Source: Arcticibacterium luteifluviistationis
GTDB lineage: Bacteria > Bacteroidota > Bacteroidia > Cytophagales > Spirosomataceae
Length of the DNA stretch: 64,000 nucleotides
Direction: 5' to 3'
NCBI RefSeq assembly: GCF_003258705.1
Contig: NZ_CP029480.1
Span: 1,798,001 to 1,862,000 of the forward strand
Position numbers and translations under genes: made by a program. This document shows positions 55,435 to 64,000 of the stretch, piece by piece. Below the pieces are notes generated by a model that was given only the letters and a program-made list of their open reading frames with translations, was not told where the DNA came from and did not search any database. Positions within the stretch are counted from its first letter, which is position 1. Every line of letters begins with the position of its first letter.

Positions 55435-55535
55435 TAAGCCTGTGAACTTTTTTTGGTTTGACGCTGAAATGTGTTCTTATGCATGGTAAACCCAATAATA
55501 TTCAAGTTCTTTCGGAATAATTTAAAATCCAGCAA

Positions 55536-56405
55536 ATGATTTCTTTGGAAAATGAGTCTCTCAAAGTTTGGGTAAAACCAAAAGGAGCGGAGCTGAAAAG
55601 CCTTGTTAATAAAAAAACAGGCATTGAGCATATTTGGGACTCAGACCCAGATTTTTGGGCCAAAAGTTCTCCAGTACTTTTCCCTATTGTGGGTGGTTTG
55701 AAAGACGACACCTATATATTTGAGGGAAAGTCTTACACCTTGCCTCGTCATGGTTTTGCCAGAGATAATATGTTTGAGCTGGTAAGCCGAGATAAAGAGC
55801 AGGCTACTTTTAAGTTTGAGTCTTCTGAGGCTACTTTAAAAGTTTATCCATTCCATTTTGATTTCTTTATTACCTATGTTTTAGATGGGGCTTCCTTAGC
55901 TGTAAATTATAAAGTAGTTAATACTGGAGATATAAAGATGCTGTTTTCTTTAGGAGCACATCCAGCATTTGCGGTTCCCTTTGATCAAGAAGAAGGATAT
56001 AATAATTTTTCGTTAGAATTTGATACTCAAGAGGATTTAAAACGCTGGCCATTAAGTCCAGAGGGTTTGATAGAAAAGGAGCCAATTGATTTAAAACTAG
56101 AAGATAACAAGCTAGACCTGACCAAGGAATTGTTTGAAGAAGACGCCTTAGTTTTTAAGAACCTAAAGTCAGAAGGTATTACATTGAAATCTAAAATGTC
56201 TCAAAACTATTTGAAATTCACTTTTAGCAATTTTCCATTCTTTGGTATTTGGGCGGCAAAGAATTCCAATTTTGTTTGTTTAGAGCCTTGGTGTGGTATT
56301 GCAGACAGTGTAGATCATAACCAGGAATTGACAGAAAAAGAGGGCATGAATACGTTAGCCGCTGGTCAAAGTTTCGAAAGAGGCTGGGCTGTGGAGGTGG
56401 GTTGA
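55536..56405 (+). CDS. Aldose 1-epimerase family protein (LacX-like)
   Basis: This 289-residue protein is of the galactose-mutarotase-like superfamily. Evidence is an N-terminal KPKGAELKSLVNKKTG, HIWDSDPDFW, PVLFPIVGGL, LPRHGFARDN (catalytic-type His), SLGAHPAFAVPFD (second His) and a late Glu in CLEPWCGIAD. It interconverts anomers of a hexose or hexose-6-phosphate. It is divergent from rpsJ and precedes valS on the same strand, with no sign of cotranscription. Confidence 0.9.
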   Translation: MISLENESLKVWVKPKGAELKSLVNKKTGIEHIWDSDPDFWAKSSPVLFPIVGGLKDDTYIFEGKSYTLPRHGFARDNMFELVSRDKEQATFKFESSEATLKVYPFHFDFFITYVLDGASLAVNYKVVNTGDIKMLFSLGAHPAFAVPFDQEEGYNNFSLEFDTQEDLKRWPLSPEGLIEKEPIDLKLEDNKLDLTKELFEEDALVFKNLKSEGITLKSKMSQNYLKFTFSNFPFFGIWAAKNSNFVCLEPWCGIADSVDHNQELTEKEGMNTLAAGQSFERGWAVEVG

Positions 56406-56444
56406 TTATTTTTCTTTGCATATAATTAACGCTAGTATTTAAGA

Positions 56445-56479
56445 ATTGCTTCCTAAGCAATCCAAATTCCCTAATTTTG
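56445..56479 (+). promoter_or_regulatory. Candidate promoter of valS
   Basis: TAATTTTG at 56472-56479 matches the TAnnTTTG -7 box exactly. ATTG at 56445-56448 lies 23 bp upstream, the far end of the accepted range. The valS start codon follows 49 bp downstream. Confidence 0.45.
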
Positions 56480-56528
56480 CGGCTTAATTTAATGACCCTT
56501 TAAGTGGTCTTATCAATAAGCAGCAGGA

Positions 56529-59153
56529 ATGGAAATTTCAAAGACGTATAATCCCAAAGAAATCGAGGACAAATGGTATGAGTATTGGATAGAAAACAAG
56601 TTTTTCTCTTCAAAACCTAATCCAGACAAAGAGCCGTACAGCATTGTTATTCCTCCGCCAAACGTCACGGGTGTGCTTCACATGGGGCATATGCTTAATA
56701 ATACCATCCAAGATGTACTTATTCGTAAGGCTAGAATGGAAGGAAAGGAAGCCTGCTGGGTACCCGGAACCGACCACGCCTCTATAGCTACAGAAGCTAA
56801 AGTGGTGGCTATGCTTAAAGAAAAAGGCATTAATAAAGCAGACCTGACTAGAGAAGAGTTTATAGGATACTGCTGGGAGTGGACCGAAAAATATGGCGGA
56901 ATCATTCTTAGTCAGTTAAGGAAACTAGGGGCTTCATGCGACTGGGACAGAACTCGCTTCACCATGGAAGAAGCTCTTTATGAGTCTGTGATAGATGTTT
57001 TTGTAGATCTTCATAATAAAGGAGACGTCTACAGGGGCTATAGAATGGTCAATTGGGATCCGCAAGCAAAAACTACAGTTTCTGACGAAGAGGTTATCAC
57101 AGTAGAAAGACCACAGAAACTCGTTTATATAAGATATGAAGGTGCTGATGGCGATGTGGTAATAGCTACCACAAGACCAGAAACCATTATGGCAGATGCC
57201 GCCATCTGTGTTAATCCAGAAGATGAGCGTTATCAAAAACTTATTGGTAAGACGGTTAAAATTCCTCTTATCAATAGAGAAATAAAAGTAATAGCCGACG
57301 AATACGTGGATGTTGAGTTTGGAACGGGTTGCTTAAAAGTAACACCTGCTCATGACCAAAACGACTTCGAATTAGGTAAAAAGCACGATTTAGAAGTAAT
57401 AGACTTACTTACAGATGATGCTAAATTGAATGAGAAAGCTCAGATTTTAGTAGGTGAAGATAGATTTGTAGCCAGAAAGAAAATTATCAAAATGCTGGAC
57501 GAAGCAGGGCATTTGGTAAAAGTGGAAGATTATACTTCTAATGTGGGTACTTCAGAAAGAACAGGAGCTGTTATTGAGCCTAAAATCTCATTGCAGTGGT
57601 TCTTGAAAATGGAAAGATTGAGTGAGCCAGCATTGAAAAATGTAATGGACGACACTATTAAGTTGATTCCTGGGAAGTTCAAAAACACCTATAGTCACTG
57701 GATGGAAAATGTTCGTGATTGGTGTATCAGTCGTCAACTTTGGTGGGGGCACCGAATTCCAGCTTTCTACATGGAAGATGGTACTTGCATAGTGGCCAAA
57801 ACCAAAACGGAAGCCTTAAGAATTGCTAGAGATAAATATCAATTATTTGCTCTTAGCGAGAAAGACTTAACGCAAGACGAAGATGTTTTAGATACTTGGT
57901 TTAGCTCTTGGTTATGGCCAATGAGTGTTTTTGATGGTATCAGAAACCCAGAAAACGAAGACATTAACTATTACTACCCAACCAATGATTTAGTAACGGC
58001 ACCAGAGATTTTATTCTTTTGGGTAGCGAGAATGATTATTGCGGGTTACGAATACAAAGGCGATAAACCTTTTGAAAATGTTTATTTGACCGGTATAGTA
58101 AGAGATAAGCAAGGTAGAAAGATGTCAAAATCTTTAGGGAACTCTCCAGACCCTATTGAGCTGATGGAAAAATACGGAGCAGATGGTGTAAGAACAGGTA
58201 TGCTTTTCAGTTCTCCTGCCGGAAACGATTTGCCATTTGACGAAAAACTTTGTGAGCAAGGCCGTAATTTCTCTAATAAAATGTGGAATGCATTTAGGTT
58301 AGTGAAAGGTTGGGAAGTGACTGATACCGTTCCTGCTGTTGAAAATCCAGCTATAAAATGGTTTAGGTCAAAACTGAATCAAACTATAGCCGAAGTGAAA
58401 GACCATTACGACAAATACCGTATGTCTGATGCACTTTTGAGTACTTATAACCTTATCTGGAACGACTTCTGTTCGCAGTATCTTGAGATGGCTAAGCCAG
58501 CTTATGTGGATGGTAAAAGTTTACCAATAGACAAGGTTACATTTGACGCTACCATTGGTTTCTTTGAAGAACTGATGCGATTAGTACATCCTTGGACGCC
58601 ATTTATTTCAGAAGAGATTTGGCAAAACCTTCAAGAGCGTGAAGAGAAGGAAACTATTTGTTTGGCTAATTTTCCAGAAGGTGGTGATGTAGACCAAACT
58701 TTGTTAGGACAATTTGACGAACTTTTCGAAGTGGTTTCTTGGGTAAGAAACACCCGTCAATCTAAGCAGATATCTCCTAAAGAGGTATTGGACTTAAACG
58801 TAAAAACGGAAGATAATGCGAAGCTTGAGTTACTCGGAGGACTTTTAAGAAAACTGGGTAATCTTTCTGAAATCTCTTATGTAGAAGAAGCTACAGGTTT
58901 AACCATGGTGTTAAAAGCTGATGAATATGGCTTAGACTTAGGCGATAACTTAGACGAAGAAGCTGAGAAAGAAAACATGCTGAAAGAGCTGGAATATGCT
59001 CGTGGATTTAAGACTTCTGTAGAGAAAAAGCTTAGCAATGAGCGTTTTGTGAATAATGCCAAAGCAGATGTAGTTCAGCGAGAAAGAGATAAATTAGCTG
59101 ATGCCGAATCCAAAATTAAAGCCTTAGAAGAAGCTCTGGCCAAAATGGCTTAA
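56529..59153 (+). CDS. valS: Valyl-tRNA synthetase
   Basis: This 874-residue class I synthetase charges tRNA-Val. PPPNVTGVLHMGHMLN holds the HIGH site (His51-His54), the WVPGTDHASIATEAKV stretch follows, an editing domain with TTRPETIMADAAICV is in place, and KMSKS is at 531-535 (GRKMSKSLGNSPDP). The C-terminal anticodon-binding part contains VHPWTPFISEEIW, and a coiled-coil tail (about 800-874) completes the protein. The length is normal. Confidence 0.98.
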   Translation: MEISKTYNPKEIEDKWYEYWIENKFFSSKPNPDKEPYSIVIPPPNVTGVLHMGHMLNNTIQDVLIRKARMEGKEACWVPGTDHASIATEAKVVAMLKEKGINKADLTREEFIGYCWEWTEKYGGIILSQLRKLGASCDWDRTRFTMEEALYESVIDVFVDLHNKGDVYRGYRMVNWDPQAKTTVSDEEVITVERPQKLVYIRYEGADGDVVIATTRPETIMADAAICVNPEDERYQKLIGKTVKIPLINREIKVIADEYVDVEFGTGCLKVTPAHDQNDFELGKKHDLEVIDLLTDDAKLNEKAQILVGEDRFVARKKIIKMLDEAGHLVKVEDYTSNVGTSERTGAVIEPKISLQWFLKMERLSEPALKNVMDDTIKLIPGKFKNTYSHWMENVRDWCISRQLWWGHRIPAFYMEDGTCIVAKTKTEALRIARDKYQLFALSEKDLTQDEDVLDTWFSSWLWPMSVFDGIRNPENEDINYYYPTNDLVTAPEILFFWVARMIIAGYEYKGDKPFENVYLTGIVRDKQGRKMSKSLGNSPDPIELMEKYGADGVRTGMLFSSPAGNDLPFDEKLCEQGRNFSNKMWNAFRLVKGWEVTDTVPAVENPAIKWFRSKLNQTIAEVKDHYDKYRMSDALLSTYNLIWNDFCSQYLEMAKPAYVDGKSLPIDKVTFDATIGFFEELMRLVHPWTPFISEEIWQNLQEREEKETICLANFPEGGDVDQTLLGQFDELFEVVSWVRNTRQSKQISPKEVLDLNVKTEDNAKLELLGGLLRKLGNLSEISYVEEATGLTMVLKADEYGLDLGDNLDEEAEKENMLKELEYARGFKTSVEKKLSNERFVNNAKADVVQRERDKLADAESKIKALEEALAKMA

Positions 59154-59243
59154 TATATTTCAAATATTTGGAAATTGATTGTGCTTTGAACTTTGGTGGT
59201 TTATATTTGAAACGGACGCTTTTATTTACTTAAAATTTCAAAC

Positions 59244-60002
59244 TTGATAGGAGTTTTTGATTCTGGAATTGGTGGGTTGACTTTGCTAAATGAGCTTACA
59301 AAAAAGCTCCCGCAAGAAAACTATGCGTATTACGCAGATGTAGCCAATGTGCCATATTCTTATAAAACACCAGAAGAGATTTTAGGTTATGTAGAAAAGG
59401 CGGTGCTCTTTTTGAGAGATAAAGGGGCCAAAATGATAGTTTTAGCCTGTAATACTGCCACTAACGTTGCTGTAGAATACCTAAGAGTGAAGTATGATTT
59501 TCCAATAGTGGCTATTCAACCGGCGGTAAAAGTTGCTGCAGATTTTGACGATTCTAAACGAATTTTGGCGGCAGCAACGCCAATCACACTTGCAGCTACT
59601 CGGTATAAAAACTTGGTAGCTTCTTTAGGCGTTGAAGATAGAATTACCAATGTGGCTTTGCCAAAACTGGTAGAGTTTGCCGAAAAAGGGATTTTTAAAG
59701 GAGAAGAGGTAGAAGCGTATCTTCAAGAGCAAATTAGCCCTTATAATACCGAAGAATACCACTACATGGTTTTGGGCTGTACGCACTTCACTTTTTACGA
59801 AGAGCTGATTGAAAAGCTGTTTAAGAACTTAAAAACTGTTGACGGAAACAAGGGTACGGCTAATCAGGTCAAAAGAATCTTAGGAAGTGAAGGGATGCTG
59901 AAAGCAGAAGGTTCTGGGCTTGTTACTTTTTATGAGTCTGGTGTGTTGGTTTCAGACTTAGCTAAGTACATTAAACTTATGTTGAAATTAAGGGCTAGTT
60001 AA
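59244..60002 (+). CDS. murI: Glutamate racemase
   Basis: It makes D-glutamate for peptidoglycan. The 252-residue protein starts GVFDSGIGGLTLL, has catalytic Cys69 (VLACNTATN) and Cys179 (LGCTHF), and His181. The start codon is TTG at 59244: there is no ATG nearby in frame, and the family begins right at this GVFDSG. The C-terminal half is complete. The 3' end overlaps that of recO, on the other strand, by 8 bp. Confidence 0.95.
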   Translation: MIGVFDSGIGGLTLLNELTKKLPQENYAYYADVANVPYSYKTPEEILGYVEKAVLFLRDKGAKMIVLACNTATNVAVEYLRVKYDFPIVAIQPAVKVAADFDDSKRILAAATPITLAATRYKNLVASLGVEDRITNVALPKLVEFAEKGIFKGEEVEAYLQEQISPYNTEEYHYMVLGCTHFTFYEELIEKLFKNLKTVDGNKGTANQVKRILGSEGMLKAEGSGLVTFYESGVLVSDLAKYIKLMLKLRAS

Positions 60003-60684
60003 TTAGCTGTCGCAAAACTTGAAGCGACTTTAATTCGCCAAATTCTTCTTGGTGGATTCTATAAAAAGCCAGCATAACATCTAAAAGGTGATTTCTGAAA
60101 GCTTTATTGACTAGAATTTGGTCGCTAAAATCCGATTTAAATAGTAGGTTTAGGTACTTTTTAGTTTCCTGCTCTACCGGTATATGTATGTCAAACTCGT
60201 TAAACTGCGTTTCAATCTCATTTGAGTTTTGTGGAGCAAAGCCAAGGTGATACGAGTATTTTGCCAAAAAAGTTAAATGGAAAGTGTCAATGCCTTTTTC
60301 TTGAGCGTCTAATGTAAGAATAGCGTGATATAAAAAGAAAAAAAGCGACTCGTTGTCAATACGCTCTTTCAGAGTTTTGTTAAGCACTTCGTTTAAAAAA
60401 ATGGCTACGCTAGACTTTCTGATGTCATATGGAATAGTGAGTAGGGGCGTGTTGCACTTTATCTCAGATATTCGATGCAGGTCTTTTTTGTCGTGATGAT
60501 ACACCACCAAATCTAAAAGTGTCATAGGCTGGAAAAGAGCAATCTTGTTTTTTCCTTTTGCCGTTCTTACACCATTTTCAATATAGCTCTGTATGCCAAA
60601 CTTCTCTGTATACAGTTTGACAATAATGGATGTTTCCCTGTATGGAATATAACCTATAACTATGCCTTTGGTTTTGTGTAGCAT
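59995..60684 (-). CDS. recO: DNA repair protein RecO
   Basis: This 229-residue RecO promotes RecA loading in recombination repair. The N-terminal OB domain reads TKGIVIGYIPYRETSIIVKLYTEKFG, with GVRTAKGKNKIALFQPMTLL after it. The C-terminal helical part has ALTLDAQEKGID and FLAKYSYHLGFAP. The Cys zinc-binding residues of some RecO proteins are absent here, which is common in Bacteroidota. The start codon overlaps the ispE stop (TAATG). Confidence 0.93.
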   Translation of the reverse strand: MLHKTKGIVIGYIPYRETSIIVKLYTEKFGIQSYIENGVRTAKGKNKIALFQPMTLLDLVVYHHDKKDLHRISEIKCNTPLLTIPYDIRKSSVAIFLNEVLNKTLKERIDNESLFFFLYHAILTLDAQEKGIDTFHLTFLAKYSYHLGFAPQNSNEIETQFNEFDIHIPVEQETKKYLNLLFKSDFSDQILVNKAFRNHLLDVMLAFYRIHQEEFGELKSLQVLRQLIN

Positions 60685-61496
60685 TAGAGCATTTGACCTT
60701 GCCAGGTAGTTAAGCCTTCAAAATGCTTTTTAGTATCTATTTCTTTGTCAAAAATACCATATACAGTAGAGCCGCTTCCAGTCATGGAGGCATAGCATGC
60801 TCCCAGAGTGTAGAGTTGTTTTTTAATAGCTCCTATTTTTGGGTATTTCTTAGCTAGCGGTTCCTCAAAATCATTTGTGATTATACCTTTCCATGCCGCA
60901 ATAGGTTTTTTTATGGCATCCATCAAAGCATTTTTGGGAAGGCTGGTAGTTATAGCTCCATAAGCCTCTGCTGTGCTGATATGTATGTTTGGGTTAACCA
61001 CGCAAATTTTATAAGATGATAAGTCGAGGTCAATCTCTTTAAACTTTATACCGCGGTCATAACAAAAGACAGGTTTGTTCTGAATGAAAAATGGACAATC
61101 GCTGCCTAGTTTGCCAGCCATACTCTCAAGCAACTCTTCGCTTAAATTTAATTTGAACAGCTCATTGAGCAATTTTAAAGCAAATGCTCCATCAGCAGAG
61201 CCTCCGCCTAGCCCAGCACCCATTGGGATAACTTTGTGAAGGTGTATTTTTACTTTTTCTTTAGGAGGGATAAATTCCTCCAATAGTTTATACGCCTTTA
61301 TGATGAGGTTATTTTTGGTATCTCCCGGGATATCTAAACCTGACGAGTTAAACTCAAAGCTTGAGGCTATACAGGCTTCCAAAGCATCTTGCCATGCTAT
61401 CGGGTAAAAAACGGATTCAATATTATGAAACCCATCCTCTCGTTTATGGAGAATATTAAGACCTATATTTATTTTGGCGTTAGGGAAACTTATCAT
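60684..61496 (-). CDS. ispE: 4-diphosphocytidyl-2-C-methyl-D-erythritol kinase
   Basis: This 270-residue GHMP kinase phosphorylates CDP-ME in the non-mevalonate isoprenoid pathway. NAKINIGLNILHKREDGFHN is the N-terminal signature, and the GHMP motif is PMGAGLGGGSADGA (about 91-104). A third motif, ASMTGSGSTVYGIF, is near residue 240. It is translationally coupled to recO downstream by TAATG. Confidence 0.95.
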   Translation of the reverse strand: MISFPNAKINIGLNILHKREDGFHNIESVFYPIAWQDALEACIASSFEFNSSGLDIPGDTKNNLIIKAYKLLEEFIPPKEKVKIHLHKVIPMGAGLGGGSADGAFALKLLNELFKLNLSEELLESMAGKLGSDCPFFIQNKPVFCYDRGIKFKEIDLDLSSYKICVVNPNIHISTAEAYGAITTSLPKNALMDAIKKPIAAWKGIITNDFEEPLAKKYPKIGAIKKQLYTLGACYASMTGSGSTVYGIFDKEIDTKKHFEGLTTWQGQML

Positions 61497-61603
61497 TTAA
61501 AGTGCTGCTTATGGAGTAAAGGTAAGTATTGTAAACCTAAGTGTAGGGCATGGTTCTTAGGATTCTACTAAGTTTTTATGTCTAATCTTCTTTCTTTAAG
61601 CTA

Positions 61604-61634
61604 TTTGATATATATAAAAATTAAATTACCTTTG
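61604..61634 (+). promoter_or_regulatory. Promoter of rplS
   Basis: TTTG (61604-61607), exactly 19 bp, then TACCTTTG (61627-61634) is a full match to the Bacteroidota primary-sigma promoter. The rplS start at 61717 lies about 80 bp downstream. Confidence 0.78.
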
Positions 61635-61716
61635 CATTCTGTTTTTAGATACGCTACATCAATTCCTGAATCGTAGCCTCTTTCTTTAGATGTTTATACT
61701 ATATAAAAAGAATAAA

Positions 61717-62073
61717 ATGAGCGATTTATTAATCAAAATGGTCGAGCAAGAGCTGGCCGGAGAACAAACTGAGCATCCAAAATTTAAAGCTGGAGATACA
61801 GTAAATGTTCACGTACGTATCAAAGAAGGTAACAAAGAGCGTATTCAGGTATTTCAAGGAGCTGTAATTCAAAGAAAAAATTACGGAACTAATGGAGAAA
61901 CTTTCACTGTAAGAAAAATTTCTAACGGCATTGGCGTTGAGAGAATTTTCCCTATATTGTCACCTAGTATCGAGAAGGTAGAGGTACTTAGAAGAGGACG
62001 AGTGAGAAGAGCTAAACTTTACTACTTGAGAAACAAGCACGGTAAAGCAGCTAAAATTAGAGAGCAGAAGTAA
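61717..62073 (+). CDS. rplS: 50S ribosomal protein L19
   Basis: The start at 61717 ([13 protein letters not shown]) gives the usual 118 residues; an ATG at 61690 would add nine residues absent from L19 elsewhere. Family marks are [46 protein letters not shown] and [15 protein letters not shown]19 lies at the 30S-50S interface. It has its own strong promoter and terminator. Confidence 0.96.
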   Translation: MSDLLIKMVEQELAGEQTEHPKFKAGDTVNVHVRIKEGNKERIQVFQGAVIQRKNYGTNGETFTVRKISNGIGVERIFPILSPSIEKVEVLRRGRVRRAKLYYLRNKHGKAAKIREQK

Positions 62074-62125
62074 AATATTTAAGAATATAAGTAATAGCTT
62101 TTTCATAATTTGTGTTGGAAAATGC

Positions 62126-62151
62126 CGCCTTGATAAGGCGGCTTTTTTTAT
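62126..62151 (+). terminator. Terminator of rplS
   Basis: GCCGCCTT (62126-62133), loop GAT, AAGGCGGC (62137-62144), then seven T (62145-62151). A classic rho-independent terminator, 52 bp past the rplS stop. Confidence 0.9.
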
Positions 62152-62171
62152 GCTTAAAATTGAAATTTATT

Positions 62172-62179
62172 TACCTTTA
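62172..62179 (+). promoter_or_regulatory. Candidate -7 box of dapF, implying a near-leaderless transcript
   Basis: TACCTTTA differs from TAnnTTTG in one base and ends 4 bp before the dapF ATG at 62184. With the usual spacing, transcription would begin at or beside the start codon. No clear -33 box is seen. Confidence 0.35.
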
Positions 62180-62183
62180 CAAT

Positions 62184-62954
62184 ATGAAATTTTTCAAATA
62201 TCAGGGCACAGGAAATGACTTTATCATGATTGATGATAGAGAGCAAACTTTCAATCTTTCTAAAGCAGAAATTGAAATGTTGTGCCACAGAAGATTTGGT
62301 GTAGGAGCAGACGGGCTCATTCTAATTCAAGATGCAGAAGGCTATGATTTTAGAATGGTCTATTATAATGCTGATGGAGGAGAGGGTAGCATGTGTGGTA
62401 ATGGTGGCCGCTGTATTGTCAGGTTTGCACATGATTTAGGTATCTTTGACAAAGAGACGAGTTTTATTGCTGTTGATGGCAAACATGAAGCCTCGGTTAC
62501 TCCAGATTTAGTTTCTTTGAAAATGTCAGATACGGCTGCGGTTTCTGATAAAGACGGTTTACACTTTTATGACACGGGTTCTCCACATGTTATAAAGTAT
62601 ATTGATAATTTAGACGAGCTTGATGTAGATGGAGCCGGAAGTGCTATCAGAAATAGTGAATTTTGGAAAGTAAATGGTGGTACAAATGTGAATTTTGTGG
62701 AGGCTATTGATGAGCAAAGAATTAAAGTACGTACATACGAAAGAGGGGTAGAGGCAGAAACCTTTTCTTGTGGAACAGGAGTGACGGCATGTGTTCTGGA
62801 TAGGTTTGTAGTGGCTGCTTGTCAATCACCTATCGCCATTGTTACCAAAGGAGGTGACTTAGAAGTCTCTTTTCATGTTAATGCTGACCATTCATTTACC
62901 AATATTTACTTGATAGGCCCTGCAAAACGAGTTTTCGAAGGAGTTTTAGCCTAA
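62184..62954 (+). CDS. dapF: Diaminopimelate epimerase
   Basis: It converts LL- to meso-diaminopimelate for lysine and peptidoglycan. The start at 62184 (MKFFKYQGTGNDFI) fits the family; an earlier ATG at 62112 would add 24 residues and lie within the rplS terminator region. The 256-residue protein has the catalytic Cys71 (GSMCGNGGRC) and Cys196 (SCGTGVTAC) and the GADG motif at 41-44. Between the second Cys and the end the sequence is somewhat altered (DRFVVAACQSPIA), but it looks complete. Confidence 0.95.
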   Translation: MKFFKYQGTGNDFIMIDDREQTFNLSKAEIEMLCHRRFGVGADGLILIQDAEGYDFRMVYYNADGGEGSMCGNGGRCIVRFAHDLGIFDKETSFIAVDGKHEASVTPDLVSLKMSDTAAVSDKDGLHFYDTGSPHVIKYIDNLDELDVDGAGSAIRNSEFWKVNGGTNVNFVEAIDEQRIKVRTYERGVEAETFSCGTGVTACVLDRFVVAACQSPIAIVTKGGDLEVSFHVNADHSFTNIYLIGPAKRVFEGVLA

Positions 62955-63157
62955 ATGGTAGAATTTAGAACAAATCTTTGTTGAAATATATTGACTTCTA
63001 ATTTTTTTCGTTTTAACATTGCACTGGAATCTGATTAGACCTCATAGATTCCGTCTCATAAAACTAGGGTTTTGCTATTTCATAGAAATTATTCAGCACA
63101 TCCTGGTATCACCAATTTAATTTGAAATCAAATTTAACTTAAGTTTTATTGTGCGTG

Positions 63158-63187
63158 TTTGGGTCAATATCTATTGATTATCCTTCG
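63158..63187 (+). promoter_or_regulatory. Candidate promoter of rho
   Basis: TTTG (63158-63161), 17 bp, then TATCCTTCG (63179-63187) is a weak version of the Bacteroidota promoter, 27 bp before the rho start. Confidence 0.3.
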
Positions 63188-63213
63188 CCAACTTATTTTA
63201 TAAAATCATTTAC

Positions 63214-64000
63214 ATGTATCAAGAATCGGATTTAAAGTCTAAGCTTTTACCAGAGTTGAAGGCAATCGCAGGAGACTTAGGAATAGACGTTAAGGGCCTC
63301 AATAAAAAAAGTATTACTGACCAAATCCTTGAAAAGGGTAATGCTGATGATTCTCCGAAGAAAGTAGAGTTAAAGCCTGTGGCAGATAAGCCAAAAGAAG
63401 AAACTCCTTCTAAAAGACCAAGAACTAGAAAACGAATTCAACGAGATGGTAACGATGCTGCTGCCCCAAAGAAAGAAGAAACGGTGAAGCAGGATGAGGA
63501 AGATGATATTGATTTGTCAGATTTAGAAGAGGAGATTCCAGATATTACGGATGAAGATTTAGGCCTTTCTGACGATGGAGATGAAGAGGAGGACATGGAT
63601 CCTGCAGAGAAGAAAAAGAGAGATGAATATTCAAAAGGCATAAAACGTCAATTCAATAATTTAATTAAGGAATTTGACGGACTAATTGATAATGAAGGAG
63701 TATTAGAAATAATGTCTGAAGGAAGTTACGGCTTTTTGAGGTCTCCTGATTATGATTATTTAGCCAGTCCAGATGATATTTATGTATCACCATCCCAAAT
63801 AAAGCTTTTTGGCTTGAAAACAGGTGATACTATAAATGGTACTGTTAGACCACCAAAGGATGGTGAAAAGTATTTCGCATTATTGAAAGTTATTTCGGTA
63901 AACGGAAAAACTTCTGAAGAAATAAGAGATAGAGTTCCTTTTGAGTATTTAACGCCTTTGTTTCCTGAAGAACAAATTAAGTTAAGCACCAAGCCAGACA
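63214..64000 (+). CDS. rho: Transcription termination factor Rho (5' part, cut by the window edge)
   Basis: The frame is open from ATG 63214 to the edge: 262 residues. It has an N-terminal helical Rho_N-type part ([20 protein letters not shown]), then an acidic, lysine-rich insert (about residues 45-135, with runs of Asp and Glu) typical of Bacteroidota Rho, then the RNA-binding cold-shock domain: [37 protein letters not shown] and [13 protein letters not shown]. The ATPase domain is beyond the window. In other species the insert affects phase separation or RNA binding of Rho. Confidence 0.96.
   Translation, partial: MYQESDLKSKLLPELKAIAGDLGIDVKGLNKKSITDQILEKGNADDSPKKVELKPVADKPKEETPSKRPRTRKRIQRDGNDAAAPKKEETVKQDEEDDIDLSDLEEEIPDITDEDLGLSDDGDEEEDMDPAEKKKRDEYSKGIKRQFNNLIKEFDGLIDNEGVLEIMSEGSYGFLRSPDYDYLASPDDIYVSPSQIKLFGLKTGDTINGTVRPPKDGEKYFALLKVISVNGKTSEEIRDRVPFEYLTPLFPEEQIKLSTKPD

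Noticed and set aside
1-64000. tRNA, rRNA, insertion sequence, integrase and phage genes
   Set aside because: I looked for T-arm-like sequences, transposase or integrase motifs and terminal repeats on both strands and saw none that hold up.

Overview
The window looks like chromosomal DNA of a member of the Bacteroidota, most likely a Cytophagales-type environmental bacterium. The evidence is a low-GC composition, promoters of the TTTG-N19-TAnnTTTG type, start codons without clear Shine-Dalgarno sequences, and many Bacteroidota-typical families (DUF4270, DUF4907, DUF3857-transglutaminase, DUF1080, SMP-30, a UpxY-like NusG paralogue, LytS/LytTR regulators). I see no tRNA, rRNA, CRISPR array, transposase or phage gene.

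Positions 1 to about 25050 are one large exopolysaccharide or capsule locus, almost all on the minus strand. In transcription order it holds gmd, a NusG/UpxY-like antiterminator, the Wza-like export lipoprotein, the Wzc-like co-polymerase/tyrosine kinase, a UDP-glucuronate 4-epimerase, three hexapeptide acyltransferases, an acyltransferase-3 membrane protein, a Wzx-like flippase, a Wzy-like polymerase, three GT4 glycosyltransferases, a WecG/TagA glycosyltransferase, ugd, an Ala-rich lipoprotein, a YjbH-like outer-membrane protein split over two genes, an unrecognised lipoprotein/barrel pair and the initiating sugar-phosphate transferase. The C-terminus of a probable CpsB/YwqE-type tyrosine phosphatase lies on the plus strand at the left edge. 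Together these give a Wzx/Wzy-type pathway making an acetylated, uronic-acid-containing polymer.

Positions 25400-32200 hold a lipoprotein of unknown role, a convergent pair of a possible acyltransferase and a LuxR-HTH regulator, and a cluster for sugar derivatives (TIM-barrel isomerase, two DUF1080 proteins, SMP-30/gluconolactonase, one unknown). Two tandem hairpins close the plus-strand DUF1080 gene.

Positions 32373-35980 are the most striking part: a compact three-gene plus-strand cassette of a WYL regulator, a 654-residue DUF2779 protein that combines a Cas4-like PD-(D/E)XK nuclease with a DEDD-type exonuclease, and a SLATT-like membrane protein. It looks like an anti-phage or nucleic-acid-sensing system and I cannot match it to a named one. 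A perfect palindrome lies in front of the nuclease gene at its probable promoter.

Positions 36071-49671 hold three DUF3857/transglutaminase-fold proteins (two with the catalytic residues replaced), a sterol-desaturase-family hydroxylase, an MFS transporter, upp, a frameshifted beta-propeller gene beside an apparent esterase remnant, and a DUF4270/DUF4907/kelch trio. Positions 49907-54963 hold a PepSY protein with an outer-membrane receptor, divergent from a LytS/LytTR two-component pair. From 55021 to the right edge the genes are mainly housekeeping: rpsJ, an aldose-epimerase-like gene, valS, murI, recO, ispE, rplS, dapF and the 5' part of rho.
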